A DNA stretch of 35,928 nucleotides from Mnemiopsis leidyi (taxonomy: Eukaryota > Ctenophora > Tentaculata > Lobata > Bolinopsidae), in the NCBI GenBank assembly GCA_000226015.1, contig JH153665.1:245603-281530 (forward strand). The letters are read 5' to 3'. A program made the position numbers and the translations under genes. Under the pieces are notes generated by a model that worked only from the letters and a program-made list of their open reading frames with translations, was not told where the DNA came from and made no database searches. Below, piece after piece: positions 10,715 through 20,926 of the stretch (its first letter is position 1; each line of letters starts with the position of its first letter).

Positions 10715-11150
10715 GCGCAAAGTTTGAACACAATTGCACGTTCTTTGCATAGTGTGTTTCAAATATCTTAACTCTGTATGACGTCTTTATTATTGTATTG
10801 TATGTGCTGTATTCATAATTTATTTATACTGCGTTGATTTTATGCTTATGGTGTTTCATGAATTATTCATTCAAAAGCTAAAGATTTGTTCGGAGCTGGG
10901 ATTAAAATCGTGGTACATTCATCTCTTAATCTGTCATTCGACAAAAGTCAATTAAAGTTAAACTTAACTTTAAAAGAATTTTGATCGACTTTACTTTTAC
11001 TTGTTATTGTTTGATCGTACATCTTGTTGAAGTTGTTGCAAGGCAATCATGTATACATTTCATGATGCACATGTGAAATCCATTATGCGTCCTCAGGCAG
11101 TTAAAACCTATAATCGTATTTGTATACATAATCAAGTTTGATAAAGGAGC

Positions 11151-11190
11151 GTGCGCGCGGACGTGCGCGCGGACGTACGGACGGACGGAC
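11151..11190. repeat. GTGCGCGCGGAC tandem plus (GGAC)n
   Basis: Two perfect copies of GTGCGCGCGGAC (11151-11174), then GTAC followed by three GGAC units. This is a strongly CpG-rich minisatellite in DNA that is otherwise about two-thirds A+T. Its GTGCGCGC core recurs in the palindrome at 11665. Confidence 0.85.
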
Positions 11191-11257
11191 ACTTTTTGAG
11201 CTAATATTTCAAAATACCCCGATTTACGCTGTCGATCGCCAACCCTTGTTTTGTACT

Positions 11258-11277
11258 TTTTGTGCACGAGCACAAAA
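11258..11277. repeat. 8-bp hairpin with ACGA loop
   Basis: TTTTGTGC and GCACAAAA are perfect inverted arms around ACGA, lying 13 bp upstream of the larger hairpin at 11291. Confidence 0.85.
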
Positions 11278-11290
11278 CGTATCAAAACAA

Positions 11291-11327
11291 TCTTGCCATT
11301 TGGGCCCTTCGGACCCAAATGGCAAGA
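11291..11327. repeat. Perfect 14-bp hairpin with CTTCGG core
   Basis: TCTTGCCATTTGGG (11291-11304) and CCCAAATGGCAAGA (11314-11327) are exact reverse complements. The 9-base loop contains CCTTCGG, which can close further by two C-G pairs. In RNA this would be a very stable stem. There is no T-run terminator and no gene next to it. Confidence 0.92.
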
Positions 11328-11664
11328 TACGGGAAAAAATCAGTTTGTATAGTGCATGCAGTTGCGTTATTGTGCTTATACTGTTATTAAATTTATAATA
11401 TTCATAACTAGATATTGATGCTGTTTTGTATTTGTTATCAGTTATATGTATAGCGCATGCGATTTTGTTCTTTTTGATAAGTTCTAAATGACACTTATAC
11501 AAACATTGCGTTTTAATTGTAGGCCTGAATGTTGCCTGTATGTTGTAGCAAACTGCTTGCACGTCAGATTGTCGTTCCACGTCCTATTTTTATCCCGTGA
11601 CGTAGGCCATTATAACTTAATTAGGCGGATTGCTAGTTTTGCGGCTTTTCCTCAAAGGACGTCA

Positions 11665-11688
11665 GCGCGCACGTATGTACGTGCGCGC
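11665..11688. repeat. CpG-rich perfect palindrome, 11-bp arms
   Basis: GCGCGCACGTA and TACGTGCGCGC are exact reverse complements around TG. The alternating purine-pyrimidine run is also a textbook Z-DNA former. It may be the eroded end of a repeat; no partner end was found. Confidence 0.9.
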
Positions 11689-12036
11689 GCAACCATGGCT
11701 GCCACTAGCTGTATAATGAATGGCTAGCTTGGCTGTCTATACAATGAAGACGCCTTAGTTTCCATAATTCATATCATAAATCTAATTGACTAGATAATTA
11801 TATCCGTCTATCATTTTAACGTTTGTTCAGCTTTGAGCTGCGAGAGTCTGGTATTGGTATTGGCGACATACATGACTGAACAGCGACAATTCGCTTATAC
11901 AGTGGAGGTAACGCACTCTGTGGCGACATGTGATCCGCTCTTTACTCTATCAGATCATGCCTTATCTAATAAGTCTAGTCTGCGACACAAAATGTGGTGC
12001 GTTGAGACCCACTGGGATGTGACCTCCTTTCTCGAG

Positions 12037-12070
12037 ACGATTGAGTAATACGTACGATTGAGTAATACGT
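12037..12070. repeat. 17-bp direct tandem repeat
   Basis: ACGATTGAGTAATACGT occurs twice head to tail, exactly. Confidence 0.95.
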
Positions 12071-12959
12071 GCTATATGACATTGTGATTACTTGTTCGTT
12101 GTGATTACCTGTTCTGATTGAGTGATTCGAGATGTCAGATTCCAGTGATATTATCCGATAGTATAGCTATAAATATACAACCAACGTGGTCATTTCACGG
12201 CCTTACGTTACCACGGCAACTACTCCTACAATCACAATTGTGTCTGGACGATGCGTTGGCGGCACCAACGTGGTTATCAACTGATATCGCTACACCAAAG
12301 AAAAGAAAAGAGGAGACCTGGACCAGACCTATAGCATGCAGTCGTTGTTCAAAAGTATGCGTGATTTGCGCGTTTTACAATAGAAATAGTGTAAATTCAC
12401 AAATTTTGAATCGACCATAACTTTTGATCTGTTAAACCGATTTTATTGACTTGAAAAGCGTTGATAATGCAGAAATTCTAAAATTTTTGTATAAATTAAC
12501 CTTCATAATTATTAATTTATACTCGGAAGCCTTTTGCATGGTCTCGAATCACAGACAAGCTATTTTGTAGCAAAAATTCCTAAAATCTAGCCTGCTGCTA
12601 AAATTTTGTTTTAAACTTGTCGATAGCCCGTATTTCCGTATGCTGAGACCATTTTAGCTGACTTTGACCTCATTTTAAAGAATTATGAACTTTTGCTCAA
12701 TGTACGATACATGAAAATTTCGAATCTATCCGGCTGAAAAAAGCTCTAACACCCATGCAAATTGGGTAAATTTAACTTTTTAAAGAATTACACTTAATGT
12801 TAATAAAATCCATGAAATTTCTTCCTGACCAAATGAATCAAAAGATCTGCCAGCTTCCAGAAATTTAATAATTTTTCGAAATTTCGATTTCAATCACCAG
12901 CAATATTTTTATAAAAACGTAAAAGAAAATAATATCTGTTAAAAATCAAGCTAGGAAAC
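12071..12959. other. Intergenic, no supported gene
   Basis: An open frame at about 12130-12420 has a short basic stretch and a few cysteines near its end (CSRCSKVCVIC), but it has no usable start and matches no family I know. The rest is AT-rich. It may belong to the same decayed DNA transposon as the fragment at 13628, but that is a guess. Confidence 0.45.
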
Positions 12960-13195
12960 GGTAAACGGACTGTACCGCGACACGGACTGTACCGCGACAC
13001 TTGATTTTCCGCGACAGATGTTGTCAGGAAGCTTTGTCGCGGAACAGTCCGCTCAACAGACACTACCGCGACACGGACTAAACCGCGACAATCTAATTTA
13101 CATTGTCGCGGAACAGTCCGCTCAACAGACACTACCGCGACAGGGACTGAACCGCGACAGTTCTACCCTTTCTACCCTTTAACCGCGACACTAAT
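12960..13195. repeat. Array of ten CCGCGACA motifs in direct and inverted order
   Basis: Eight CCGCGACA copies on the plus strand and two inverted copies (TGTCGCGG, near 13035 and 13108) lie within about 235 bp, often spaced by CGGACT-like text. A compound unit of about 70 bp is repeated: TGTCGCGGAACAGTCCGCTC, then AACAGACACTACCGCGACA. This is a minisatellite built from a CpG-rich 8-mer. It has no coding value. Confidence 0.9.
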
Positions 13196-13627
13196 TTGAT
13201 AACATAAGGTGATCGAAACATCCTAGCATCAACATTATTTTTACACCTATGATTACGACGCTGCATTATGTGACCTAAATAAAAATTAACTTAATTAATT
13301 TCACTTCTCCTTCACAGTGACTATAAACTTGTTCTCGTTTTTCCAATCAGTGAACATGAGAACATAACAGGGTCACGTCACGATGACTTAGTCTTACAGC
13401 ATGCTTGTACATTTTATAAACAGACGCTCAGAAGATGTGTCGACTGTCCAGACAGACCGACAAGAAATACCATACCTCTCCTCGGCCTCGCTCGCTAGAA
13501 GATCTCATCGATCCTTCCTTCAGAATACATCCACGCTTCCTCTGGTGAACCTCTTCTCCTTTGTTACTCTGGATTTACAGCAAAGCGTCGACGATCCTTC
13601 CTGTTTGAATCACCAGCCAACTCATGA
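13196..13627. other. Intergenic, possibly part of a decayed transposon
   Basis: An ATG-started frame of 90 residues (13401-13673) is serine/threonine-rich and unrecognised. It overlaps the transposase-like scrap at 13628 in another frame and ends where that scrap gains similarity. Confidence 0.35.
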
Positions 13628-13819
13628 CTGGGGATTGTCGGGATTTTCGACAGTGGCAGGCAATTCCCCCTAGCGTATGGACTTCTATCCGGAAAAAATC
13701 GAGCACTCTACTCCTCCCTCTTGGATAACATTAACAAGACAACTGTAGGATATAACAAAGATAATGATGAGGAAACAGCCCGAAGGACGAGCAGCTACAC
13801 AACAGTTCTCGACTTTCTG
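13628..13819 (+). mobile_element. Possible MULE-type transposase relic
   Basis: The reading frame gives IFDSGRQFPLAYGLLSGKNR followed by ALYSSLLDNI. The pattern 'G...PLaYgLLpgK....Y..ll..i' is typical of the start of the MULE/Mutator transposase domain, just after its first acidic residue. Only about 60 residues remain and the frame closes at 13817, so this is a dead scrap of a DNA transposon. Without a search, the family call is tentative. Confidence 0.4.
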
Positions 13820-15623
13820 AATTGTGCCAGATGTTTGGTTTGAGTATTTCATTTCTAGAAATTAGACCTAAACGATCAAAATTTAGTGTAAGAATTATAT
13901 GAGTGAAGGATAGAAGATAGTATGTCGCTGTTCAGTGCGTGTCGCCACACAGTGCAAAATCTCCGAGTTCGCCGTTTGCTATACAGTGTGTGTCGCCACA
14001 CAGTGCATCTCGCCATCTTATTTGTCGTATCTTATTTGGCAATCGAATCGAGCCCTATAGTAACTTGTTAAGCAATGAGCTCTAGTGAATAATATAAAGA
14101 CAATCGTTATACTTATAAGTTGAATGAAAGCTTTTAGAATTAACTTTAGTTATCTGTTCATGTTGTAATAGAGAAGTTCAAGACGATAAGGATGTGCAGG
14201 GTTAGTAAGTACAAACACTGGGTTTGCTTCCGTCATGATAACATGTGCCGGGCCTTGACTCTATTATCAATAACTGAGGATTGACTTCCGACGGCCAATA
14301 CCTAAGGCTAAACATCAGGATACGCTAAAAATCTTGGCGCTAGAGCACTATCACCTGGATAATTACCTAATGTATACCGCCAAAATTACAACCTGTCCCT
14401 TATTTAAACATCCACACGAGTGCTCGTTCAATTTATCTGCAGCACTACACGCGAAAAAATTGAAGCCATGCACACTTAACACCTGCACCCCTGAATAAAA
14501 TGTTGAGCTTCCTCAAAATGAAGACCTCTCCCACTTGAACCACAATTGGATTAACGTAAATTTAAGATAAATATGTAGATAAGAACGTGGAGCGCTTCCA
14601 GGTGCAGGGTAAAGGCTGCAACAGCACATGAAGTTGTACAACCCGCACCCTACCGACATTTTATCTTTTATTCGCTTCGAATGAAGGTCGGACAAAGCCA
14701 TGAATTTGAAGCAAGCTGCTACTTTCATGAGAATCTCAGGCTTGATCAGGTTGTTATGTTTTGCAAGTTATAAAGTAGTAGCACTATATCGTAACTTTTC
14801 AGGTGGGATGCAGTAAGTTCTTTCCCTTGAAGTTGATTTGAGTCTTCACCCTCACAGAGCACCTGGAGTTGGACTGATGAATTAAACCAAATATGGGATA
14901 ATGACTTATCTTCTGTCGAGAAGAAACTGCCAATAAATGTCCACGCAGGGGCCGATTGTACACATAATCCAATGAGGAAGGAGAACTGTACACATTGACC
15001 AATCACAGAGCAGAAAGAATGTCACATGACCCAGGAAGAAGCTACAATGCACCTGTTAGCCGAGCCTCTCCAGCTCGCATTGTGTGCTATATGCTACGTG
15101 TTATACTGAGAGCAGCTCTGAGCCGAGTGTAATACCAATCATAATTAACCTGGGTCAAGTTACTCCTCTAAATTCGGACGTGTTTTCTGTCTACTTTTCT
15201 TCCCATTTGATTTTGTCGCATTTAATTTTAAGTAGTAGCGATAAGCACTAATTGTTTATTATTCACAACGAACTTTTACAAACTCAATCACAATGTACAG
15301 TATTAGTGTTTATATTTGGGTATTAGTTAAGTATTCTTAACCTACTGGATGAAAGACCACGTATGGACTAATTATCATATAGAGTATAGTCATAGACAGT
15401 TGTTGTCGGTTTTAACGAACGACCCCGAGTTTTACAGTTCAAATTGTTCTAAAATTTTGTTGATCGTTGCTTTTTTCATTATATTCGTGTTGTGCTTACT
15501 ACTACATTGCTTTCTGTTCAATTATAGATTGATTTGTGCGTTGTACTTTTATGGCCACTGGCCAAGTTAATAGTACAACGTTAAGAAACTTTCTACAAGT
15601 ACAAGTACAGGGGAAAAGTAATT
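13820..15623. other. Intergenic, upstream of the p24 pair
   Basis: It contains the paired 24-bp repeats at 13933 and 13984 and otherwise ordinary AT-rich DNA. AGTACAG at 15604-15610, 13 bases before the first p24 ATG, could be a leader or UTR splice acceptor. Confidence 0.45.
13933..14007. repeat. Two 24-bp repeats, spaced 51 bp
   Basis: CAGTG(C/T)GTGTCGCCACACAG followed by TGCA is present at 13933-13956 and 13984-14007 with one mismatch. Each copy contains GTGT-CGCC-ACAC, a short hairpin. Confidence 0.85.
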
Positions 15624-18202
15624 ATGTCGATCTGGAGTTTGGCGGTACAGTTGTGTTTGTTTCTCTTATTTCCCTACGAAACTTTCACATTGTACACAAA
15701 GTTGGGCTTGTGGAGTCGACGTTGTTTTATTGAAGATGTCCCTGATAACACCATGATCACTTGTAAGACTAGGATTAAGTCATTTTGTCCTGTCGGCATG
15801 GCTCATACTGCATGAACTGTTGTATCTAGAGTATGGTATGTATTTTCAGTTCCACTGAAATGTAATTTTTAACCTATGCATAAATTTGTTGTACAAATGG
15901 TTTAAGCCAGTGTATTGCCGTCGTAACCGCACGGTTTAGCTGCTTTGCAACTGCATGAAGAAAACCAGTACTGATCACTGGAAAATTGTTACGCTAGTCG
16001 CTAAACCACCAATTAATTTATGGAAAATCAGTGTCATTCTTTGCTTGCCGATACAATCATCTCTCATTAGTTACAATTAACTATCAGTCAACTGGGCACT
16101 ACACTTGTTTAACGAGGACAGAGGTGGCTGGGACGAGGAACCCTCGAAAGAGGGGAACATGTACCTCACCATAGCCAGCAAACATTCCCTATCTCATGAG
16201 GACCCTGAGGATGCTGCAACTGCCAACATGGCTGGTCAAATTAGATTCCAACAAGTAAGCGCAAATAGCCAAATATATCAAAATTCGTGGTATTATTTTT
16301 AATCGGCATATACATTTCAACGTTTCTGTGAAAACGTCTTTGATCATCGATGACTGATCAATGATCACATTGACATATTGATTAAGATCATATCATCGGT
16401 GTTGACCATTACTGCCTCAGCGATGATCATCGAAGGTTATGATCATCATTAATAAGCGTTGATCACCGATTACCGGGAAAGTTCTACCGTTGATCATCGA
16501 TGATCAATATTGATAATTTATGATAATTAATTGTAGAGTATGATCATCGTTTATTTTTTACGATCATCGAGGATCGTCGATAATAATAATCATCGACGAG
16601 GACCTTTTTTGCTTTTAGAATCATAATACATGATCGTAATACATCAATGATCATGGATGAATCATCGATGATTTATCGATGATTGGAAAAATTAAACGAT
16701 GATCATATTCTGTAATAAATGATCAGATGTGATCAATTTTGATCATCGATAATCAAAGGTAAAATTTTCCCGGTTATTGATGATTAACGCTTATTAATGA
16801 TGATTATAAGTTACGAAGATCATCGCTGAGTCATCGATGATCAACGATATTTCCCCAAACAATTTTATATGCAATTGCATCTGCCTAATTTACTTTTTGA
16901 AATAAAAACGCAATAACCATAATTTTATTTTTAGCATCTTACGAATGGATTTGGGACAGTTAAGTACTTCGCAGCAGAATATGGGCAGTATGAATGGTGC
17001 TTTGAAATGCAGCCGTCCGCATCTCAAAAAATGAGTGCTGGAGCTGCCACAGCGGTTAGTAGATATTAAGAATTTTTAATCATCTTGTCAATTAAAATTC
17101 AACTTCGAGATTAAAGAATTTATTCCATAATCCCTGATATCTTCATAATGATATGCAAAATTTTTAATTTCCAAATTTGCTATGATAGAAACACAGCCAA
17201 AACGCCAAAACAAAAGCTACACTTCTATCCCACTTTACTTTGTAGAGATTCTACATAGAATCATCAAGGCAGTACCAAGACGACGAGCAAGAATTTATTG
17301 AAGAAACCAAGGAAAGTATCGTGAGTACCCTTGGAAGATCTATCAGAAGAGCTAAGCATGTGAAAATGGAGCAGAGGCATTACAAGGTAAAACTGTGAAC
17401 AAAATTGCATATTGATCATTGATCTCATTTCACTATCATTGCATAATTAGCATTGAAACTTGCACATGGTAAATTGTATAAGGACTCACAGAGTCGCATA
17501 ATTTTCTTATCGACAAAGCTGTCACCAATAAATATACAAGTCTGACCATGTTGGTGAAGATCTGGAAAATCTTCATTGGTTAAAAGTCAAGAGGAGAATC
17601 GCTTTCAAGATTGCTTTTCTTGCACATACAATTACAAATCTGAGTGGACTTGCTCCTGATCATTTGAAGGACATGTTTCGATACGCACACCGTGGACACA
17701 CACTCAAGCTTATTGTTCCACAATTTATATTATCATGAAGTCGCAGAAATTTTCGCTGTATTGGCCGTAAAATCTTCAACAATCTCCCCACAATACTAAC
17801 ATCATCAGACACTGCTGATATTTTTAAGAAAGATCTGAAAACGTATTTGCTTCAATTGCATGATCAAGAGTTAGAATGTAGAAAACATTTTATCCTAGTT
17901 TTCGTGGAGGTTATGATTGTTTCCACTGTGATTATCATTAATTGGAGTTTTCCTATTAAATTAGACTACTCTTAGTTAGTGTTTTACACCGCTGAGTATA
18001 ATTTTTTAACTTTAAAGCAGTGTTTTAAATTGCAAAATTATTATTATCACAGGAGCGAGAGCAGCAGTTCAGAACAGTATCCTACCTAACAAGTACACGT
18101 GTAGTTTGGTACGGTGCGGTAACTGCTCTCACCGTTATTTCTACTGGCTGTTTCTTGATGATGAACATTAGATCCTTCTTTATCGCCAAGAAGATAGTTT
18201 AA
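15624..18202 (+). CDS. p24/TMED cargo receptor, alpha type (TMED4/9-like), copy 1
   Basis: Cargo receptor of ER-Golgi COPI/COPII vesicles. I infer five exons: 15624-15762, 16088-16254, 16935-17054, 17246-17386, 18053-18202. All join in frame at GT-AG sites (phases 1,0,0,0) to give 238 aa. Domains: signal peptide 1-22, GOLD domain with RRCFIEDVPDNTM (32-44) and YEWCFEMQ (121-128), whose Cys34 and Cys124 form the family disulfide, a helical stalk from exon 4, one transmembrane helix (about 206-228), and the cytosolic tail RSFFIAKKIV. The tail's FF (COPII) and KKxx (COPI) signals are diagnostic of the alpha subfamily. Intron 2 holds a foldback repeat and intron 4 a LINE end. It is followed in tandem by a diverged paralogue with the same intron positions. 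The family call is firm; assignment to TMED4 versus TMED9 is not possible. Confidence 0.92.
16330..16855. repeat. Foldback (long imperfect palindrome) in intron 2
   Basis: Most of this 520-bp stretch is its own reverse complement, centred near 16623. For example, TCATTAATAAGCGTT (left arm, about 16445) returns inverted as AACGCTTATTAATGA (about 16785), and ACCGGGAAA (left) as TTTCCCGGT (right). Over about 145 bp the arms match at roughly 80% by eye. The left arm carries about 65 extra bases near its outer end. Both arms are built from TGATCATCGATGA-like units. No protein is encoded. It fits a foldback or MITE-like non-autonomous DNA element, moderately old. Confidence 0.85.
17571..17870 (+). 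mobile_element. LINE 3' end (CR1/L2/jockey-like) in intron 4
   Basis: The frame reads LHWLKVKRRIAFKIAFLAH, then LSGLAPDHLKDMF. After a TGA at about 17742 it continues in the same frame with CIGRKIFNNLPTIL and DIFKKDLKTYLL. This is the characteristic C-terminal tail after the reverse transcriptase in CR1/L2/jockey-group LINEs (LHWLPV..R..FK..., LAP.YL.D, WN.LP, FK..LK..L). It is 5'-truncated, as such insertions usually are, and sits in the same orientation as the host gene. Confidence 0.82.
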
Positions 18203-18570
18203 ATATTTTGGTGAAATGAATATCACTGATATTATCAGTCAGACTGACTCGCTGCGAAAGTTACAATTTTCGATCACCAGAAGTCGGTTTTAAATATCAT
18301 AATTCATAATTTTAATCATAAAAAACATTATTCTCATGATTGATTCCGATAAAAAGTTTTAATGATATAAATGCATCTCGATTGGAGACTATATATATAA
18401 TTAGCTCAAGCAATGTTTAAGATAAAGACCAAGGCAATAGCCATTGTAATAGACCATGGTAATAGACCATGGTAATAGCCACCTAGGATAATTGTTTGAC
18501 TATGTCTCTATATTGAGAAATGGTCACCACTAACTCACAGACCCTCACTTTAAAATACAACTAGCAAGCT
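18203..18570. other. Intergenic between the two p24 genes
   Basis: A short 368-bp spacer that must hold the 3' end of copy 1 and the promoter of copy 2, unless they share a transcript. It contains a tandem of AATAGACCATGGT-like units (about 18447-18480). No canonical AATAAA was found after copy 1. CTCACAG at 18534-18540 is a candidate acceptor 30 bp before the second ATG. Confidence 0.5.
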
Positions 18571-20063
18571 ATGGCATCTTGGTACCAGATTGTGGTATCA
18601 ATCCTCGTCTCTGTCCTCATTCAGCAAGTTTCCACACTTTACAATAGGATTTCTACTTGGGAGAGAAGATGCTTTGTTGAAGATGTTCCAGATAACACCA
18701 TGATAACTTGTAAGTTTATACATTCCACTACGTTGTTCATACCATGATAACTTGTAAGTTTACATTCCACTACGTTGTTTAGATGATAATGACAGCTTGA
18801 TTATCGTGATTATCACTCCTACTATTAGTTCTAACCAAGGCAAATACTGAAGCTTAGGAAGAATCTTCTCATATGATTATGAAATAGATTCTTCTGAAGA
18901 TTCATATATTCATCCACAGCCCGGTATTCTATAGGGATTGTGAACCAATTCTATTGTCCTATGTATATGAACATTATATTATATAATGAATATTATATTA
19001 TATATTATATTAATATATGAACATCACACATAAATCAAACACGCAGATAAGTGGTCGGTGCACCTGTTTAACGACAAAACAGACGAGTATGATCAGGACC
19101 CCTCTAAAGATGCCAAACTTTATCTCTTTATCTCCAAGAAAAAATACGGCTCAGAGTCAGGGTCTGAATCTATAAGACGTGAACAAGTTCGTTAAGTATG
19201 ATGATTTGACGGAGACCCTATAAGTTGTTGGTGGCGAAATTGGAAATATGTATTGTCTTTTATGCTATGGTTATCGGCCTCCATGAGAATTGAATACTAT
19301 CATTATTTATAAGAACAAAGAAGGGACTGTCCTTGAAAGACTTTATTCTTGCAGGAGCTGAATAATGGCGCTGGGGCAATACACTTCTTCGCAGAAGACT
19401 ATGGTGAATATGAATGGTGCTTTGAAATGCAACCTAAAGTTGGAAGTGACTGGGAAATGTCCACAGGGGTGAGACGTTTATGAACCTCACAAAATACTTA
19501 TTACATCGGATATCCTGAAGACTTATCAGATATTCCAAGGGCTAATATGATTTGGATGTTTTATTAATCATCGATAAAAATGGGAATGGCGAAATGTTAC
19601 TAAACCTATTCGTCTCTTGCAGAAACTATACTTGGATGTTACTAGACAATACCAAGACGAGGAGAAGGAGAAGATCGAGGACACTCAGGATGCCATCATC
19701 ACCTCTCTGGGGAGGACTCTCAGAAAATTAAGACACATCAAAATGGAACAGAAGTACTATAAAGTAAGTACTTTCTATCTTACAATTTTCACCGAGCATA
19801 ATAAGACGAACATTTTCAGATAATTTTACATTTCTTTAGCAAAATTTTTGGTTCTCTCCGTTAAAGCACAAGGTCTACGCTCCTACTACGTCATAATGCA
19901 GAATATTTTCCAGGAGCGAGAGCAGCAGTTCAGAACAGTATCCTATCTAACAAGTACACGAGTAGTTTGGTACGGCGCGATAACTGCTCTTACCGTTATT
20001 TCTACTGGCTGCTTCTTGATGATGAACATGAAATCTTTCTTTATTTCTAAGAAACTAGTGTGA
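18571..20063 (+). CDS. p24/TMED cargo receptor, alpha type (TMED4/9-like), copy 2
   Basis: Paralogue of the preceding gene, with the same five-exon plan: 18571-18709, 19047-19186, 19355-19468, 19623-19763, 19914-20063 (227 aa, phases 1,0,0,0). It has a signal peptide (1-22), a GOLD domain with RRCFVEDVPDNTM (32-44), WSVHLFND, and YEWCFEMQ (Cys34 with Cys115), a stalk, a transmembrane helix near 195-217, and the tail KSFFISKKLV with FF and KKxx sorting signals. Exon 2 is nine codons shorter than in copy 1 and much diverged, while exon 5 is almost the same at DNA level. The exon 2 donor (CAA|GTTCGT) is weak, but other GT sites there would bring in-frame stops. The exon 1 donor is duplicated 44 bp downstream. 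It is convergent with the GPCR gene. Confidence 0.92.
18697..18779 (+). repeat. 44-bp tandem duplication of the exon 1 splice donor
   Basis: ACCATGATAACTTGTAAGTT begins at 18697 and again at 18741, and the following CATTCCACTACGTTGTT is also repeated. The copied block includes the last 13 bases of exon 1 and the GTAAGT donor. Using the second donor would add 44 bases, shift the frame and meet a TGA, so the first donor must make the full-length protein. Confidence 0.92.
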
Positions 20064-20926
20064 TGAGCGCATGCGTTATGCCGTTTAAATTTACAATTTG
20101 TAAATGGGACATAACGTTTCTAATATCAGAACTTAATGAGCTTAAATGTGGATCTATAAAAAGTATATAACCATTCATTAAATTTACCTTGCAGTCTGCA
20201 TCGTGATCTGCAGAACTGAAAGTACGCCTATTGTTTTTGGCAAGAAGCCAAGCCAGTCGTTAGTCAAATAAGAATTTTATCTAAATCATTATTAAGTGAG
20301 CCATTTTATTGTTTGATATATAAGATTTCACACCTCAGCGTAAATTTGGCCTTTATTTCAAATATTTATTATATTCTTTTTAATTTGATTCATTAATCAG
20401 TATGTTGTACTTGTAATTAAGGGCGTTCAGCGGGTGCTCATAATCGAGTGAATATAATTATATTTTATCAAATTGTAATTTGACAGATTTTGTACATCAA
20501 TTGTTATCTCAATCTTCTCGCTTAAAATGTGAACAAATTAAATAAGCTTTCAAAGAATACGACAAGGAATTTTCAAACCATTATTATCAAGTGCACCTCT
20601 TCTAATATAGTTAAACCATGACATCATAAATGACGTGTTAAATTTGGTAAATTGATCTCGATCAGACCATTAGAAACCTGGTCGATAAAGCAAAACTTAC
20701 TCTGTAATTCTGTATGTTTTTCTAAGTCTAACACCTATAATAGTGTTAGTTCAGATCTGATCTGAAACTTCAGGCAGAGTCGACCTACTAACTCGTGTCT
20801 GATGAGATCAGAGGGTTGATTTAAAAATATTAAAACAAAAAATGATTGTCATTCCTCGAGTTCATTGTTCTCTTTACTCAGAGGATCAGAGCTGTAGCTC
20901 AAGATTCACTAGCTGTGCTGGACAGT
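20064..20926. other. Convergent intergenic region
   Basis: It holds the 3' ends of the second p24 gene (+) and the GPCR gene (-). AT-rich, with a CTAACAC/GTGTTAG inverted pair near 20735 and TCAGATCTGATCTGA beside it. A minus-strand AATAAA lies at about 20351-20356, far from the GPCR stop. No other gene seen. Confidence 0.5.

Larger units (their letters stand above)
10715..12036. other. Gene-free region with CpG-rich repeats
   Basis: Frames here are generated by short GC-rich repeats and lack ATG starts or family features. Notable contents are listed separately: the 12-mer repeat at 11151, hairpins at 11258 and 11291, and the palindrome at 11665. Confidence 0.55.

Noticed and set aside
11151-11688. 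Terminal inverted repeats of a DNA transposon
   Set aside because: The two CpG-rich blocks share only a short GTGCGCGC core. Beyond it they do not align as inverted ends and no target duplication is visible.
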